Assembly: GCF_963583255.1 (NCBI RefSeq)
Contig: NC_084808.1
Location: 14,035,201-14,099,200 of the forward strand
DNA: 64,000 nt
Direction: 5' to 3'
Source of the DNA: Pyrus communis
Taxonomy: Eukaryota; Streptophyta; Magnoliopsida; Rosales; Rosaceae
A program made the position numbers and the translations under genes. Below, piece after piece: positions 48,726 to 59,732 of the stretch. The notes beneath the pieces were generated by a model. That model had not been told where the DNA came from. It worked only from the letters and a program-made list of their open reading frames with translations, and did not search any database. Each line of letters starts with the position of its first letter. Within the stretch, counting starts at the first letter, position 1.

Positions 48726-50760
48726 CAACGTTTAAATTGCTTAAAGTGTGGGGTTACCTGGCAAAAGTACAAGTCTCATTGCCAAAGAGAACAAAATTAG
48801 GGCCTAAAACTATAGATTGTGTTTTTATTGGTTTTGCATCTAATAGTTCAGCTTATAGATTCTTAGGTTTTCATTCCAAAGTAAGTGATATACATGTCAA
48901 TACTATTATAGAATCTATAAATGCAATATTTTTTGAGGATATATTTCCATACAAAATAGGCCAGTCTAATTTATTGAAAACGAGATTACATGATGATGTA
49001 TTTGAGGTTAATGACGAACCTAGAGAACATGATGATGGTTCATCCTTGTCTAGAGTTGAAGAAGAAGAAGAACTTGAACCTAGAAGGAGTAAAAGGACAA
49101 AAATTCGAAAGGACTTTGGGCCTGATTTTGTGACCTTATTAACCAAGACAGAACCTCAATCATTCAAGGAGGCCATGTCCAGTCCTGAAGCTCCATTTTG
49201 GAAAGATGCAATTAACAATGAGATAGATTCCATTATGCAGAATCATACATGGGAATTAGTTAATTTGCCCTCTGGCAATAAGCCAATTGGGTACAAATGG
49301 ATCTTTAAGAAGAAATTAAAACCTGATGGTACAATTGATAAATATAAGGCTCGTTTGGTAGCTAAAGGATACCGTCAAAAACATGGTTTGGATTTCTTTG
49401 ATACATACTTGCCTGTAACAATAATTATGTCAATAAGACTGTTGATTGTTATAGCTGCACTCCATAACATGGAAATACATCAAATGGATGTAAAGACTGT
49501 GTTCTTAAATGGAGACTTAGATGAGGAAATATATATAGAACAACCCGAGGGGTTTGTGGTTAAAGGTCAAGAACACAAAGTTTGTAAACTTGTGAAATCA
49601 CTATACGGGCTTAAACAAGCTCCAAAGTAATGGCATGAAAAATTTGACCATATTATGATCACACACGGTTTTAAGATAAATGAGTGTGATAAGTGTGTCT
49701 ACACAAAAACTCAAAATAATGCTTGCGTTATGTTGTGTTTATATGTAGATGATATGCTTATAATGGGAACTAACAAAGAGATAATAAATTGGGCCAAGAA
49801 GATATTGAAATCAAGTTTCGATATGAAAGATCTTGGATTAGCTGATGATTCTTGGTGTAAAAATAAAAAGAAACCAAGAAGGATATATTCTTACACAGTC
49901 CCATTATATAGAAGCTACACTTAGAAAATATGGTCATTTGGAAAGTAAATATGCAATTACTCCTTTTGATGCCAATAGCAAACTTAAGAAGAATAGAGGA
50001 GATGCTATATCTCAACGTGAATACTCACAAGTTATTGGAAGCCTTATGTACATAATGAACTGTACAAGGCCTGATATAGCATACTCAGTGAGTAGACTGA
50101 GTAGATATACATGCAATCCTGGGCATGATCATTGGGAAGCTTTGATTCGAGTATTGAGATACTTAAAGCATACAATGAATTATGGATTACATTATACAAG
50201 GTATCCTCTTGTGCTTGAAGGATTTACTGATGCAAATTGGATATCGGATAGTAATGATACAAAATCCACAAGTGGATATGTATTTACTTTGGGAGGAACA
50301 GCAATATCTTGAAAATCTTCTAAACAAACATGCATAACCCGATCAACTATGGAATCAGAATTTATAGCTCTCGATATGGCTGGAGGAGAAGCTGAGTGGC
50401 TAAGAGATTTTTTGGAAGATGTTCCCATATGGCCTAAACCTATAATGACAATATGTATACACTATGATAGTTTAGCTGCACAATATCGAGCTAAAAATAG
50501 TGTATACAATGGGAAGTCTAGACAAATTAGACGAAAGCATAATACTCTAAAGCAATGACTCTCTAGTGGTGTAATTTCTATTGACTATGTTAAGTCAAAA
50601 GATAATATTGCGGATCCGCTTACTAAAGGTTTGTCTAGAGAGCAAGTTAAGCATACATCGAGGGGAATGGATTTAAAGCCAATAAAGTTAAATGAAACTG
50701 CCAAACGGAAACCTAACCTAGTTGATTGGAGATCCGATGGTCTAGGTTCAATAGGTACAC
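48701..50760 (+). pseudogene. Reverse transcriptase and RNase H remnant of Copia element 2
   Basis: The 309-codon open frame 48701-49630 holds the integrase C-terminal part and the first reverse transcriptase motifs ([54 protein letters not shown]) and is closed by TAA where relatives have Gln-Trp. The catalytic LYVDDMLIMG is at about 49738-49770. A 2-bp deletion near 49846, judged against element 1, shifts the frame. RNase H sequence ([38 protein letters not shown]) runs in 49845-50312. The carboxyl end extends to about 50700 (VKSKDNIADPLTKGLS). Confidence 0.9.
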
Positions 50761-51254
50761 TGGTTTGGCTAGATTCAAGAAGAAACACACTTACATACCC
50801 ATTCCTATGATGGAAGAAGTGTGGTGACTGTTGATGGTGTAGGATACATTAGTTTAATGATATTGATACTTGTAAATCAGGTGGAATAGTAGCAGCCTAT
50901 TCTTAATCAATATCACCGATATGAGAGTAAATGTGGGGTCGCATTTATGAGAATTACATGGCTACATTCTCTAAAGCTCTCATGAATCCAGGATTTGTTC
51001 AGGACCAAAATGAAAACAAACATATGAATTTGCAATGTGTTGGTGTGACATATGTTTTGCTTATTGTCTTGGTTTACTGCGGAGATGAACAGTTCAAGAT
51101 TTTATATTCACTGCGTCATCTAGTAAATCTGATAAGTATATACTAAGGTAGGTTCAAGTCCAAAAGACACCTTTCCTGATGTATGTCACATCTATTGTTT
51201 ACTCTTGTATCTTAGTGTTTCTAGGACCAAAGAGTTGTCTCAAATGTGGGGTAT

Positions 51255-51967
51255 TGTATGAATTTTGAGACCCCTCTTGTCCCACATCGGGCAACAGTGG
51301 TTTTTCACTAGCCTTTATATAGGCTTATTCCTTCTTCTTAGTAATTAGAACTTGGACCATTTGGAATGAGGATTAAGGTTTGGGCCACTAATTGCGTGGA
51401 TTAGGCTTGATGATTACACTATAATATTAATATTAATTAATATTAATCTAATCAATTAGTTTTAATTTTGAATTAAGTTTTTAATTAAATTAATTAAAAA
51501 TGTTTTGATTAATAGACACAACTCTTTGGAAAGAGTTGTATAGCTTCAGATACATCCAAAAGGTGTTTGAAGAGGTATGAAAGAGCCTATATAACTGGAG
51601 TCCTCAGTTCCATAAAAAATCATCTTTTCTTCCTCCTTGTCTTCCGTACAAAACTAGAGAGTAAACACACAAGGCAATTCGCTAGAGTTGTATAATCCAG
51701 TGCGGGTTGTAGAATTAGGTAGTTGTATCCTGGTCGAGTAGACGTTGTAGAACCACAAGCACACGAGTGGGACGGAAATACTGTTCGAAGGACATAGCGT
51801 TTGCACTAGCCTCTACCTTCAATTTATTCGAGTTAGTATCATTTTAATTTTTTTTTGTAATTATTGTGTAATTGCATTCTGTATTGCAACTATTTTTGAA
51901 TAATAAAGTATAAGTATTTCTGTTTTGTACTTCTGTTATTTTATTGTTTCTAAATTTTTCTCCAACA
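51255..51967 (+). repeat. 3' LTR of Copia element 2
   Basis: 713 bp, preceded by a purine-rich AAATGTGGGGTA tract. It lacks the segment around GGGCCACTTGGGGCC present in the 5' LTR. Confidence 0.9.
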
Positions 51968-51972
51968 TTCTT

Positions 51973-52575
51973 TGCATCCATCCAATCTAGAACACAAGAT
52001 GATGGTGACGTAGATAGTTTGTCTTTGCAGTTTAGTCTCATAGAAGCTATTGGATCTATGACTGAATTCATGAGGTATTAGTATTTCGATCCGCCTTACT
52101 CCGGCCCTGAAAAATCATTATCTCACAAATACCAATTATCATTGGTATTTTGGTACTATGGAACATGGTACTCTCAATTTAACCTATATTCTCAGGAACT
52201 TACGCGCTCTCGTAGTTACCTCTTAATATATGTATGCAAACATTATTCATGAACTTAGAATCAAGATTACATCCGTAATTTCACTATAGTGATCCTGCTC
52301 CTATGAATTTTTGAACAAACAATAGCATCTACACTAGGGAGCTAAGTCTTGCAATGAGCTAGCTCACCTGTGATTTTAATTATGGAGCAATCATTGTATT
52401 ACCTTAAGTGATTCACTAGTCTTAATTGTATTTAGGCCATACATCCAACAATTATAGCTAGTGACTCTTCAAGGTTGAATCATGAAAATAATTATATTTT
52501 GATAAAAGAAAATATAAAAAAAATCTAGTAGTAATTCTCTTCAAATATTAGAAAATATCTCACATTCGATGTTCA
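51973..52575. other. Right flank of Copia element 2, repeat debris
   Basis: 51990-52115 is homologous to 12625-12750. No gene recognised. Confidence 0.4.
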
Positions 52576-52582
52576 CGCTCTT

Positions 52583-52753
52583 TTTTTTTTTCTTTGAGTG
52601 CATCGATATTTTTACACTAGGGGGAGGGAGTTCGGCTAAGCTACACAATGGGCAAGCGAATTTGGTATTGAATTCGTCATCCACGATATTCAAACCTAAG
52701 ACCTCTTACTTCTAAACGAAAATAAATATCACCAGATCGTAATACTAAATAAC
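52583..52753 (-). mobile_element. SINE with poly-A tail and short target duplication (family 2)
   Basis: Minus-strand order: GGTTATTTAGTATTACGATC, TCTGGTGATATTTATTTTCG, AGAGGTCTTAGGTTTGAAT (B-box-like), GTGGATGACGAATTC, then CCCATTGTGTAGCTTAGCC, CTCCCTCCCCCTAGTGTAAA and a poly-A tail (plus-strand T run 52581-52591). A 7-bp direct repeat CGCTCTT flanks it (52576-52582 and 52754-52760). Confidence 0.7.
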
Positions 52754-52760
52754 CGCTCTT

Positions 52761-54205
52761 ATTAAAGAAATAAGTAAACAAAAGTGCATAACAAGTAAAC
52801 AGAAGTACATAGTATTAATATTAGGACTAACTGCTGAGGACAACGAGTGAACCGCTGATTGCAAATAGATAATGACTCTCTATTCACACTCTTCAACTTG
52901 CAGCCACTTGGTGGCCCACTAGTCACTACCCCCACACTATTTGATATGAATTTCGCATAGAAAACACTATGCAGATTCTTAAGTGATGATTCGACTAACA
53001 CGAATCTTAAGTGATGATTCGATTTCATATTAATTATTATATATTTTATCTTATTTTTGGTATATTTTGGTGAGATTTTGATGCTATGATTTGTATTTAT
53101 ATGTATGACATGTGAATCCATTTTGGGCATAATGTGACGCAACAGTAAGTTTTTAGTAATTCCAATTGGAGTGGGTTCGCAAGTTTGTCAAAAAGACTAT
53201 ACTAGAGTTTTAGCATTCTTTTTTTTTTTTTTTTTTTTTTTTTTTTCAAGGAGTTTTAGCATTTAATTTCAAAGCATTTGATCCTGAGTTTCAACATTTA
53301 ATTCCAAAGCATTTAATCGAAAAGGATTAAAGGACTAGCATGCAATGCTGACAGATTGCCTGTTGGGCTTAATTGTAAACTTAGCATGAAAATGGCGTTT
53401 TTTTGGAATTTGGCCCTTCTACAAAGTAGTAGAGGACGTCCGAAAACAAGACCTTTAGAACCAGTTTTGAAGGTTATTTGGTCCAGAAATGTGGAGAATA
53501 TTTGACTGGGTAGATTGGTTAGTTAGATTAGGATTTTGATTTTAAGTTATCACTTTGTTATTTAATTTCCATTTTCAGAAGAACTTATTTAGGTAGGATT
53601 ATGAATAAAGGGCTGTTTATAACCACCCAACCAGCCATTAGGGTGTACGACGTGACATTGAGAGACAACCTGGCATAGGCTTGCTGATTTGCAGGTTTCA
53701 ATTACATGGTGATTTCCATCCTTTTCTTCTCAATGATATTTTCTTTGATTTTAATTATATGATTATGAGTAACTAATTTCCTTTTGCTTGGGTGAGACCA
53801 CGAGCCTTAACATGGTTATGTAGTCTTTATTGATTTATTTATGTTATTATATATGCATACCTTGAATTATTAATCACTGTATTAACATTATCTATATGTC
53901 ATGATGATTGGCCACCATTAGGATATTTAGATAAGTAATTTAATGCAATTTCTGTTAGAGTTTCATCCTGAAATTGAGGAGGGCTTCTTGTGATTGCTAC
54001 TTGTAATTTCACCTAAGGCGAGCATCATGTTGTTAAAGGTTGCATGGTTTTTCAAAAAGTTTTCACAAAACCTAATGAGTCTAGCATGTTTCTATTTGAT
54101 CTGAACATCACATACAGATTGCATGTTAGATATACGTTTTCGAGAGAATATGCACTAAAAAAACCTAACATTCCAAGCATGTATGTGTAATTCATAAGTA
54201 ATTGG
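52761..54205. other. Intergenic, no gene recognised
   Basis: Contains a 28-base T run (53219-53246) and a local duplication of AATCTTAAGTGATGATTCGA-type phrases (about 52975-53022). The minus-strand frame 52762-53142 shows no domain. Confidence 0.45.
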
Positions 54206-54210
54206 TAGCA

Positions 54211-54310
54211 AGTGGCCATCTACCATAGTGGTGGAGAGAAGTGTTGCCTTTGCACCACGACATGGATTCGAACTTAGTCGGCTCCCTAATCTAACATCAT
54301 GGCTTAACCT
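54211..54310 (+). mobile_element. Decayed SINE (family 1)
   Basis: AGTGGCCATCTACCATAGTGG, then GACATGGATTCGAACTTAGTCGG (B-box), then CTCCCTAATCTAACAT, the same block order as 7949-8075 and 8903-9018. The tail is not recognisable and no target duplication was found. Confidence 0.55.
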
Positions 54311-54319
54311 AGACTTTGC

Positions 54320-55200
54320 TTGAACCATTTATACTACAGTTACCTTGTTCTCTTGCAAATATTTTTAAATATTTTTATTCTTACTTTTACATGTGGTAAA
54401 AATTTTACGAGTGAGTACGATTTATTGCATTCGAATTGGAGTTAGAATAGTTAGAAGGGTAGGCCAAACTTAGAGAAGTTGGACTACCGTAGTGCACTCT
54501 CATAAATTGCAAACCACCAAACCTCTCCCAGTCCCTTTCAGAGTGGGAATCCAAAGAGATAACAATAAATATTGTAGTTCCACATATAGGGTGTAAACAT
54601 ATATAAACAAATATCCCCATAAACGTTTTGTTTGGTTATAAATTTATAAAATTGACTATCCATCTGCCTATCTATCTATCAAGGGACTTTTGGACACACA
54701 CCACGGAATTTTACATCTTTTGGTGGTCCCCCAAGCTTCTTCTACAAGTAGTTCTTTCGATAGAATTACCATGGTAATTAAGCAGAATTATGATTAATTA
54801 AGTGTGTTATTTTGGAATAAATTAAAAATAATAATTTAGGAATGCACATTTTATACTTTGTGTAATCCGTACAGAAAAGGTTACTGTGGAAGAATGTAAA
54901 TAAATGTTTAAATCTGGGTCGTTATTTAGAATATGCAAAATCATTGAAGGAATACTGAGTTCCATCTGAAGTACAAACTGTATAGGTTGGCTCTTACTCC
55001 TCGGACAACTAGTGCAATGACATTGCAAAAGTATTTTTACAATCTATTTGGAAATGGAATATTGGCTAATAACACACAGTTATTACAATATATGAAAAAT
55101 ATGGTTTGGTATACTGCAAAATTTTAAAAAATAAGGTGGATGTAGAAGGGTTCAGGGTTTTGCCGGGTGTCATGGTCCTTGCCCTTCGAGACAGGGTTGG
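54320..55200. other. Intergenic, no gene recognised
   Basis: AT-rich. CTATCTATCTATC-type tetranucleotide repeat near 54660-54680. Nothing else supported. Confidence 0.45.
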
Positions 55201-55207
55201 CGCCTTA

Positions 55208-56262
55208 GAGCAACTCCACCGTTGGAGTTTGCTTGGGGAACAGGCCAGGAAAAAGGGCCCGAGAGCCCGGCTTCAATGCTCCAGCGTGGGGAGCCTAATG
55301 GGCAGGCCAGGCCCTAGCGCCGGGTCCGTGAGGAATTGCCAGCCCGAGAGCCCGAGTGGATGTGACACAAAGGCTGATGTCATCCTAGCGTCAGCCCAAT
55401 TTTTTATTTTTTTTTGTCAGGCGCGTGCACCTCACCTGCGCCTGGGGGCGCGTCACCCGACATGGTTTCAACGCCTGGGGCCCGCAGCGCAGTTTCGAAA
55501 AGTTTCCGTTGGGAAGCCACGTGGCTTCCCACGATCCGTTCGATCTCAACGGCTCTTTAAATTGGATCGTCCAATTTGCAACGGTAATAAAAATAAAAAT
55601 AAATCTTATTTAATATCAACTGTTGGATCTGAGATCAACAGTTGATATTATTCTACTTTATAAATAAATAAATAAAAGAAAAAATAGTTTTAAAATTAAG
55701 AAAAGTTACCGTTGTGACACGTGGCACAATCTGGAGTGTTGGAATTCAATTTTTTTTAAATCCAACGGCAGAGATTAATGAGTTCAATAAAAATTTAAAA
55801 AAAATTGTAAAAAATCCAAAAAAAAATCTGAAATTTTTTTAAAAAAATTGTTTTTACTTTTCTATAAATACCTTCTCATTATCATCTACCTTACACCACA
55901 ATTTCATATTTTCTCAACTACTTTCAATCAAATTCCTATCTTTCTCTCAAAGTTTCAATCTAAAATTATTTTGTATTATTTAATAACTTTTCGGATAATG
56001 ACACGTGGCGCAATGAGAACGATTAAAAATCTTATCTGAAATTATAATTAAAATTATTTTGTATTATTTTATAAATAAATAAAATACTAATATTTTATAA
56101 ATAAATAAAATACTAATATTTTATTGCATATTGCCAGGGCTATTGAAGTGCAACGGTGGAGATGCAAAAAGGCGATTATTGTTCATTAAGGGCGGTTACT
56201 GTTCACTGGGTGGATAGCATAGTGTATTGCCTAGGGGGAGGTTTCACATGCTGGAACTGCTC
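55208..56262. mobile_element. PIF/Harbinger-like non-autonomous element, 1,055 bp
   Basis: TTA flanks (55205-55207 and 56263-56265). Left end GAGCAACTCCACC; right end on the other strand GAGCAGTTCCAGC. The left third is GC-rich and the right two-thirds AT-rich. Inside are a 15-bp perfect inverted repeat (TAATATCAACTGTTG at 55611-55625, complement at 55636-55650), a CTATAAATACC box at about 55862 followed by a CT/AC-rich leader-like stretch, and a duplicated TTTATAAATAAATAAAATAC unit (about 56070-56115). No transposase is encoded. Confidence 0.7.
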
Positions 56263-56654
56263 TTACATGCAACCATTGCTAAGGTGCTAATCGTCGCCTA
56301 ATCTTTCTCTACATTGCTTAAAAAAGGTCATTGTGTGAATGAAGTGTGTAGATATAAGATATAACATTAGTAAATAAAACACATGTTAAAACTTGCCATA
56401 TGTTACACAAATACTTATGTTTGGTCACGTATTCCGTATTCGATACTTGATCGGATACAATACTTGCCCAATACTCGCCCAATACTCTCAGATTCTCGTC
56501 GGACACGTATCATGGTTAATGGACACGTGTACCCGGCTCTCACACTCCTTTTACTGTGTATTAAGAGGATTAGATTTCCAACTTTTCTTCTCCAACAACT
56601 TAAATGTACTTGAATTTGAATGATGAATTATGTTTTAAAATGTTTATTTTATTG

Positions 56655-56718
<64 letters not shown>
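56655..56718. repeat. (AT)n microsatellite
   Basis: An uninterrupted alternating AT run of about 63 bp. Confidence 0.95.
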
Positions 56719-56719
<1 letters not shown>

Positions 56720-56720
<1 letters not shown>

Positions 56721-57210
56721 CTATTTGCAATATCCATAGCGTATCGTATCTTAATTTTTAGAGATTTTTTATATCACTGTGTCATATCGTATCGTATCGT
56801 CATATCCGTATCCATGCTTCATACTAAAATACTATATCATGTGGTTGTATGTCAGTAGTCAATACAAACAATAATTAGTTAAAGTTTTTTAACCAAATGG
56901 TACTAGTGCGTCTATGACAGTACTAATAGAATGTTATATATCATATCATATTAGTGCAAAATGTAGATAATGTAGACCCATGCACGCTTCTAAATAAGAA
57001 AATTAATTGCATGTGACTTTGGGAATAATCCAATTATATTGCACACAGATCATGTGTGTCCCAATTTGTGTTAAAATCATCACATGATGTTAGCATAAAA
57101 GACACTAGCAAGTCTCTTCACGATCCTCATTCATTGGCTCATTCATTCTCCTTCCATCAATTATTATTAACTTTGTGTAAGACTTGAGTGAGAACCTAAC
57201 TAGCTTAGCC
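56720..57210. other. Intergenic upstream of the coiled-coil gene
   Basis: Contains short repeats of the CGTATC type (ATCGTATCGTATCGTC near 56785-56805). No other feature supported. Confidence 0.4.
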
Positions 57211-57214
57211 CTCT

Positions 57215-57224
57215 TATAAAAATA
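57215..57224 (+). promoter_or_regulatory. TATA box of the coiled-coil gene
   Basis: TATAAAAATA, 126 bp before the ATG at 57350, with a purine/CT-rich leader between. It predicts a transcript start near 57245-57255 and a 5' UTR of about 100 nt. Confidence 0.6.
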
Positions 57225-57349
57225 GACCACAACTCTCCATTAAGTGAAAGAGCAAGAGGAGCCTCTGACAAAATCTCCCCCTTGGATAAAATTTATGTCA
57301 CAAAGGCTCCTCTGAGAAAAGAGAGCGGGAGTGCGAAAATCACTGGCAG

Positions 57350-57844
57350 ATGGGCGGGTTTGCGAGCAAGAAGAGGGGTAATTTAAGTGAGAGAAATGTT
57401 GGTGGGTTGAGAGATAAGGTGAGGAGTATTCAAGAGGAGATGAGTGGGATGGTGTGTGAGAGGAAGAAGGAGAGTGCGGCATATGAGAGGGACATGATGG
57501 TGTTCGCATTCAAGGAGGCTGAGTGGAAGCAGGAGAAGAAGAAGATGAGGGAGGAGGTGAAGATGCTGAGGAAGGTTGTGGAAGAGAAGGAGGAAAGGAT
57601 TAGGGGAATGGAGGATTGTGGTGGGGTTGTGGTGATGGGAGGTGGGAATGTTAATAAGAGTGGTGATGGTGGTGGTGGGGAGAATAGTAGTAAAGAGTGG
57701 GAAGTGTTGTTGGGGAGTGTTTTTCTGGCTGAGCAAATGAGGGAGGAGAGAGCAAGGAGGGATGAGACCGTGGAGAAGTGGAAGCAGCTTTATCTGGCTA
57801 TTAAGGTGGAGCTTGATGATCTCATTCAGAGAACACATTGTGGT

Positions 57845-57888
<44 letters not shown>

Positions 57889-58630
57889 ATACACAGTCAC
57901 ACAAACACAGAAAGCACAGGTACTCAGTCACTTCCAAGCAATCTCTAATCTGCATAATTCTCATAAACATGTATCAGGATATGAGGCGAACTTTCTGATT
58001 GCGATTTGGTCTAGAAGCACCCAGTCTTAATTTTGTTGGAATATGACGGTTGTTCAATCTCAGAAAACATGATGGCAATTTTCATAGTTATATTATTGTT
58101 AATGATAACCCACATCATAGTTCAGCAGTTGGTGGGTCTTACTTTTTCCTTAAAATAAAAAAAAAAATAAAAAAAAAAAAAAAAAATCATAAAAAACCAG
58201 AAATTTTCATCATTACAATTACCTACAAGCGTATTTAATCGTTTTTCCAGTTACATTTGAGGGAATCGAACCTGAACTTATGAATTCTTTACTAATGTGT
58301 ATACATATACATTTATATGTATAATATTTATTCATGTATCGATGTGATGGAGATTTGGTATTTACCGCAGGAAATGGGCTGTATTGGAAGGCAGAGGAAG
58401 AAGACATAGTAGAAGAGCTAAAGAGAGAGCTCAAAGCCAAGGAAGAAATGATTGCATCTCTAAAATCCAAAATAGCTTCAATGGAGCATGAACATTTCAA
58501 GAAGGAAAGAGAGATCGACATATTAAGGCAGAGCTTACGAATCATCAGCTGCAAGAAGACAATGCACGCCCCTAAGAATGTTTCTAGAGATTCACAGCTC
58601 GTGAAACTGAAACAGGCCAGAAAATTGTAA
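57350..58630 (+). CDS. Two-exon gene for a 250-residue coiled-coil protein
   Basis: Exon 1 is 57350-57842 and exon 2 is 58371-58630; phases join exactly (G|GA) with donor GTAACT and acceptor CCGCAG, giving 250 residues and a TAA stop. The start is the first ATG after the predicted transcript start. Residues about 18-85 are a charged coiled coil (LRDKVRSIQEEMSGM, KQEKKKMREEVKMLRKVVEE), then a glycine-rich linker (VVMGGGNVNKSGDGGGGEN). A conserved-looking block follows (VLLGSVFLAEQMREERARRD, ETVEKWKQLYLAIKVELDDL, IQRTH). Exon 2 encodes a second coiled coil (EEELKRELKAKEEMIASLKS-type heptads) and IDILRQSLRIIS, then a basic tail. There is no signal peptide or membrane segment. I recognise it as an uncharacterised plant coiled-coil family and give no function. 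Confidence 0.85.
57846..57887. repeat. (CT)n microsatellite at the start of the intron
   Basis: About 42 bp of pure CT repeat beginning three bases into the intron of the coiled-coil gene, directly after the donor GTAA. Confidence 0.95.
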
Positions 58631-59720
58631 TCATCATGTTTAGATGTAAACTCAAAGTTTCGAGTTCAGTTATGTGTAACGGAACGAAATTATAAATTAT
58701 GAATAATTTGGCACGATTACATAATTGTGTTTGTAGCTCTGGTGATTAAGAATGTAAATTATACGCAGAGGCAAAAGTTTAAGTCTCCTCTCTTTCTTTG
58801 AGCTAATTTGAATTATTGGATAAGAGACTTCTAATACATGTGATGTACGTGTTATGCTTTTATAGAAGGATTATCAACTAACAATTAATCAATATTAACA
58901 TTATCCGCAACTTAATCATATGCACAATCCGACGTTTTATGTAATATTTTATTCTATCAGATTTCCAACGTGGGATTTTACATTCTTCAAGAGTATGAAA
59001 TATGGATCCTAACTCATGCTCAAGCAAATCAAGGATACAAATTGCTTCACAGAACAAGTCACAAGAGCAATCCAGCAAAAGCATAACAGAGGAGAAATAT
59101 TGGTCTCTCAAGAAGTCAGATGCATAAATGACGGGTCCCAAATGTGGGCCCCACCAGAGGCCCAGGGATTATTCCTGTCGATAATTTTTCAATAGAGGAC
59201 CACAACCTCAGTGGTGTCTTATCTTCCTTTTTTCTGGACGGTGGTAGTTATCTCCCTTGGTCTAAAACTATAGCCTATAGTATTTATTTAGGAATTATGA
59301 ATTAGGAATAAGGACAAAGGGGGCCGCCTACTAGGCTCCAAATTTTAGCATTTGCAAATTTGCAATGCAAGTGAAAGTCTTTTCTGTCTCCATCATTGCA
59401 AGTGCTGTCAATTCTGTTTGTGTTGACAACCAATTAAGAGCATGCTCTTAATTTACTAGGATGCGGAACTTGTGAATGTAAGCTTAGTACACATTGTTGG
59501 CCCCTTCTTTGATAGGTTAAGCTTCAAGGGTTTAGTGCTTAATACGATCTCAGGTCAGAAAATTGATAAAATGTATTATTATGTGTTACTTACAAATGGA
59601 TCGTTCTGCTATTAATGATATTGAGACCTTTTATGATAACACTCAATGCATGTCGGGTTGTGTACGTTATTATGTTGGGACAATATCGGTGTGATTAGTA
59701 GTGGGCTACAGACTTGACTT
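58631..59720. other. 3' flank of the coiled-coil gene and intergenic DNA
   Basis: 58631-58720 is the likely 3' UTR (AATAATTTGG near 58702). The rest holds no recognised gene; the minus-strand frame 58878-59141 has no domain. Confidence 0.45.
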
Positions 59721-59732
59721 TGAAATCTTGAC

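Larger units (their letters stand above)
45966..51967 (+). mobile_element. Full-length but inactivated Copia element 2
   Basis: LTRs 45966-46730 and 51255-51967, TG to CCAACA, flank a gag-pol in the Copia order. The candidate target duplication is imperfect: GTCTT at 45961-45965 and TTCTT at 51968-51972. Coding is better preserved than in element 1 (one 309-codon open stretch across the integrase end and reverse transcriptase) but is still broken by several stops and a 2-bp deletion near 49846. Same family and orientation as 15028-20804. Confidence 0.92.

Noticed and set aside
52762..53142. 126-codon minus-strand open frame
   Set aside because: AT-rich intergenic sequence with repetitive composition; no domain.
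55106..55645. 179-codon plus-strand open frame
   Set aside because: Lies in the GC-rich left third of the Harbinger-like element and straddles its boundary; no protein family is recognisable.
56640..56860. 84-codon open frame with a long IYIYIY stretch
   Set aside because: Translation of the AT microsatellite.
57383..57970. 195-codon minus-strand open frame
   Set aside because: Exact antisense shadow of the coiled-coil gene exon 1 and the CT microsatellite.
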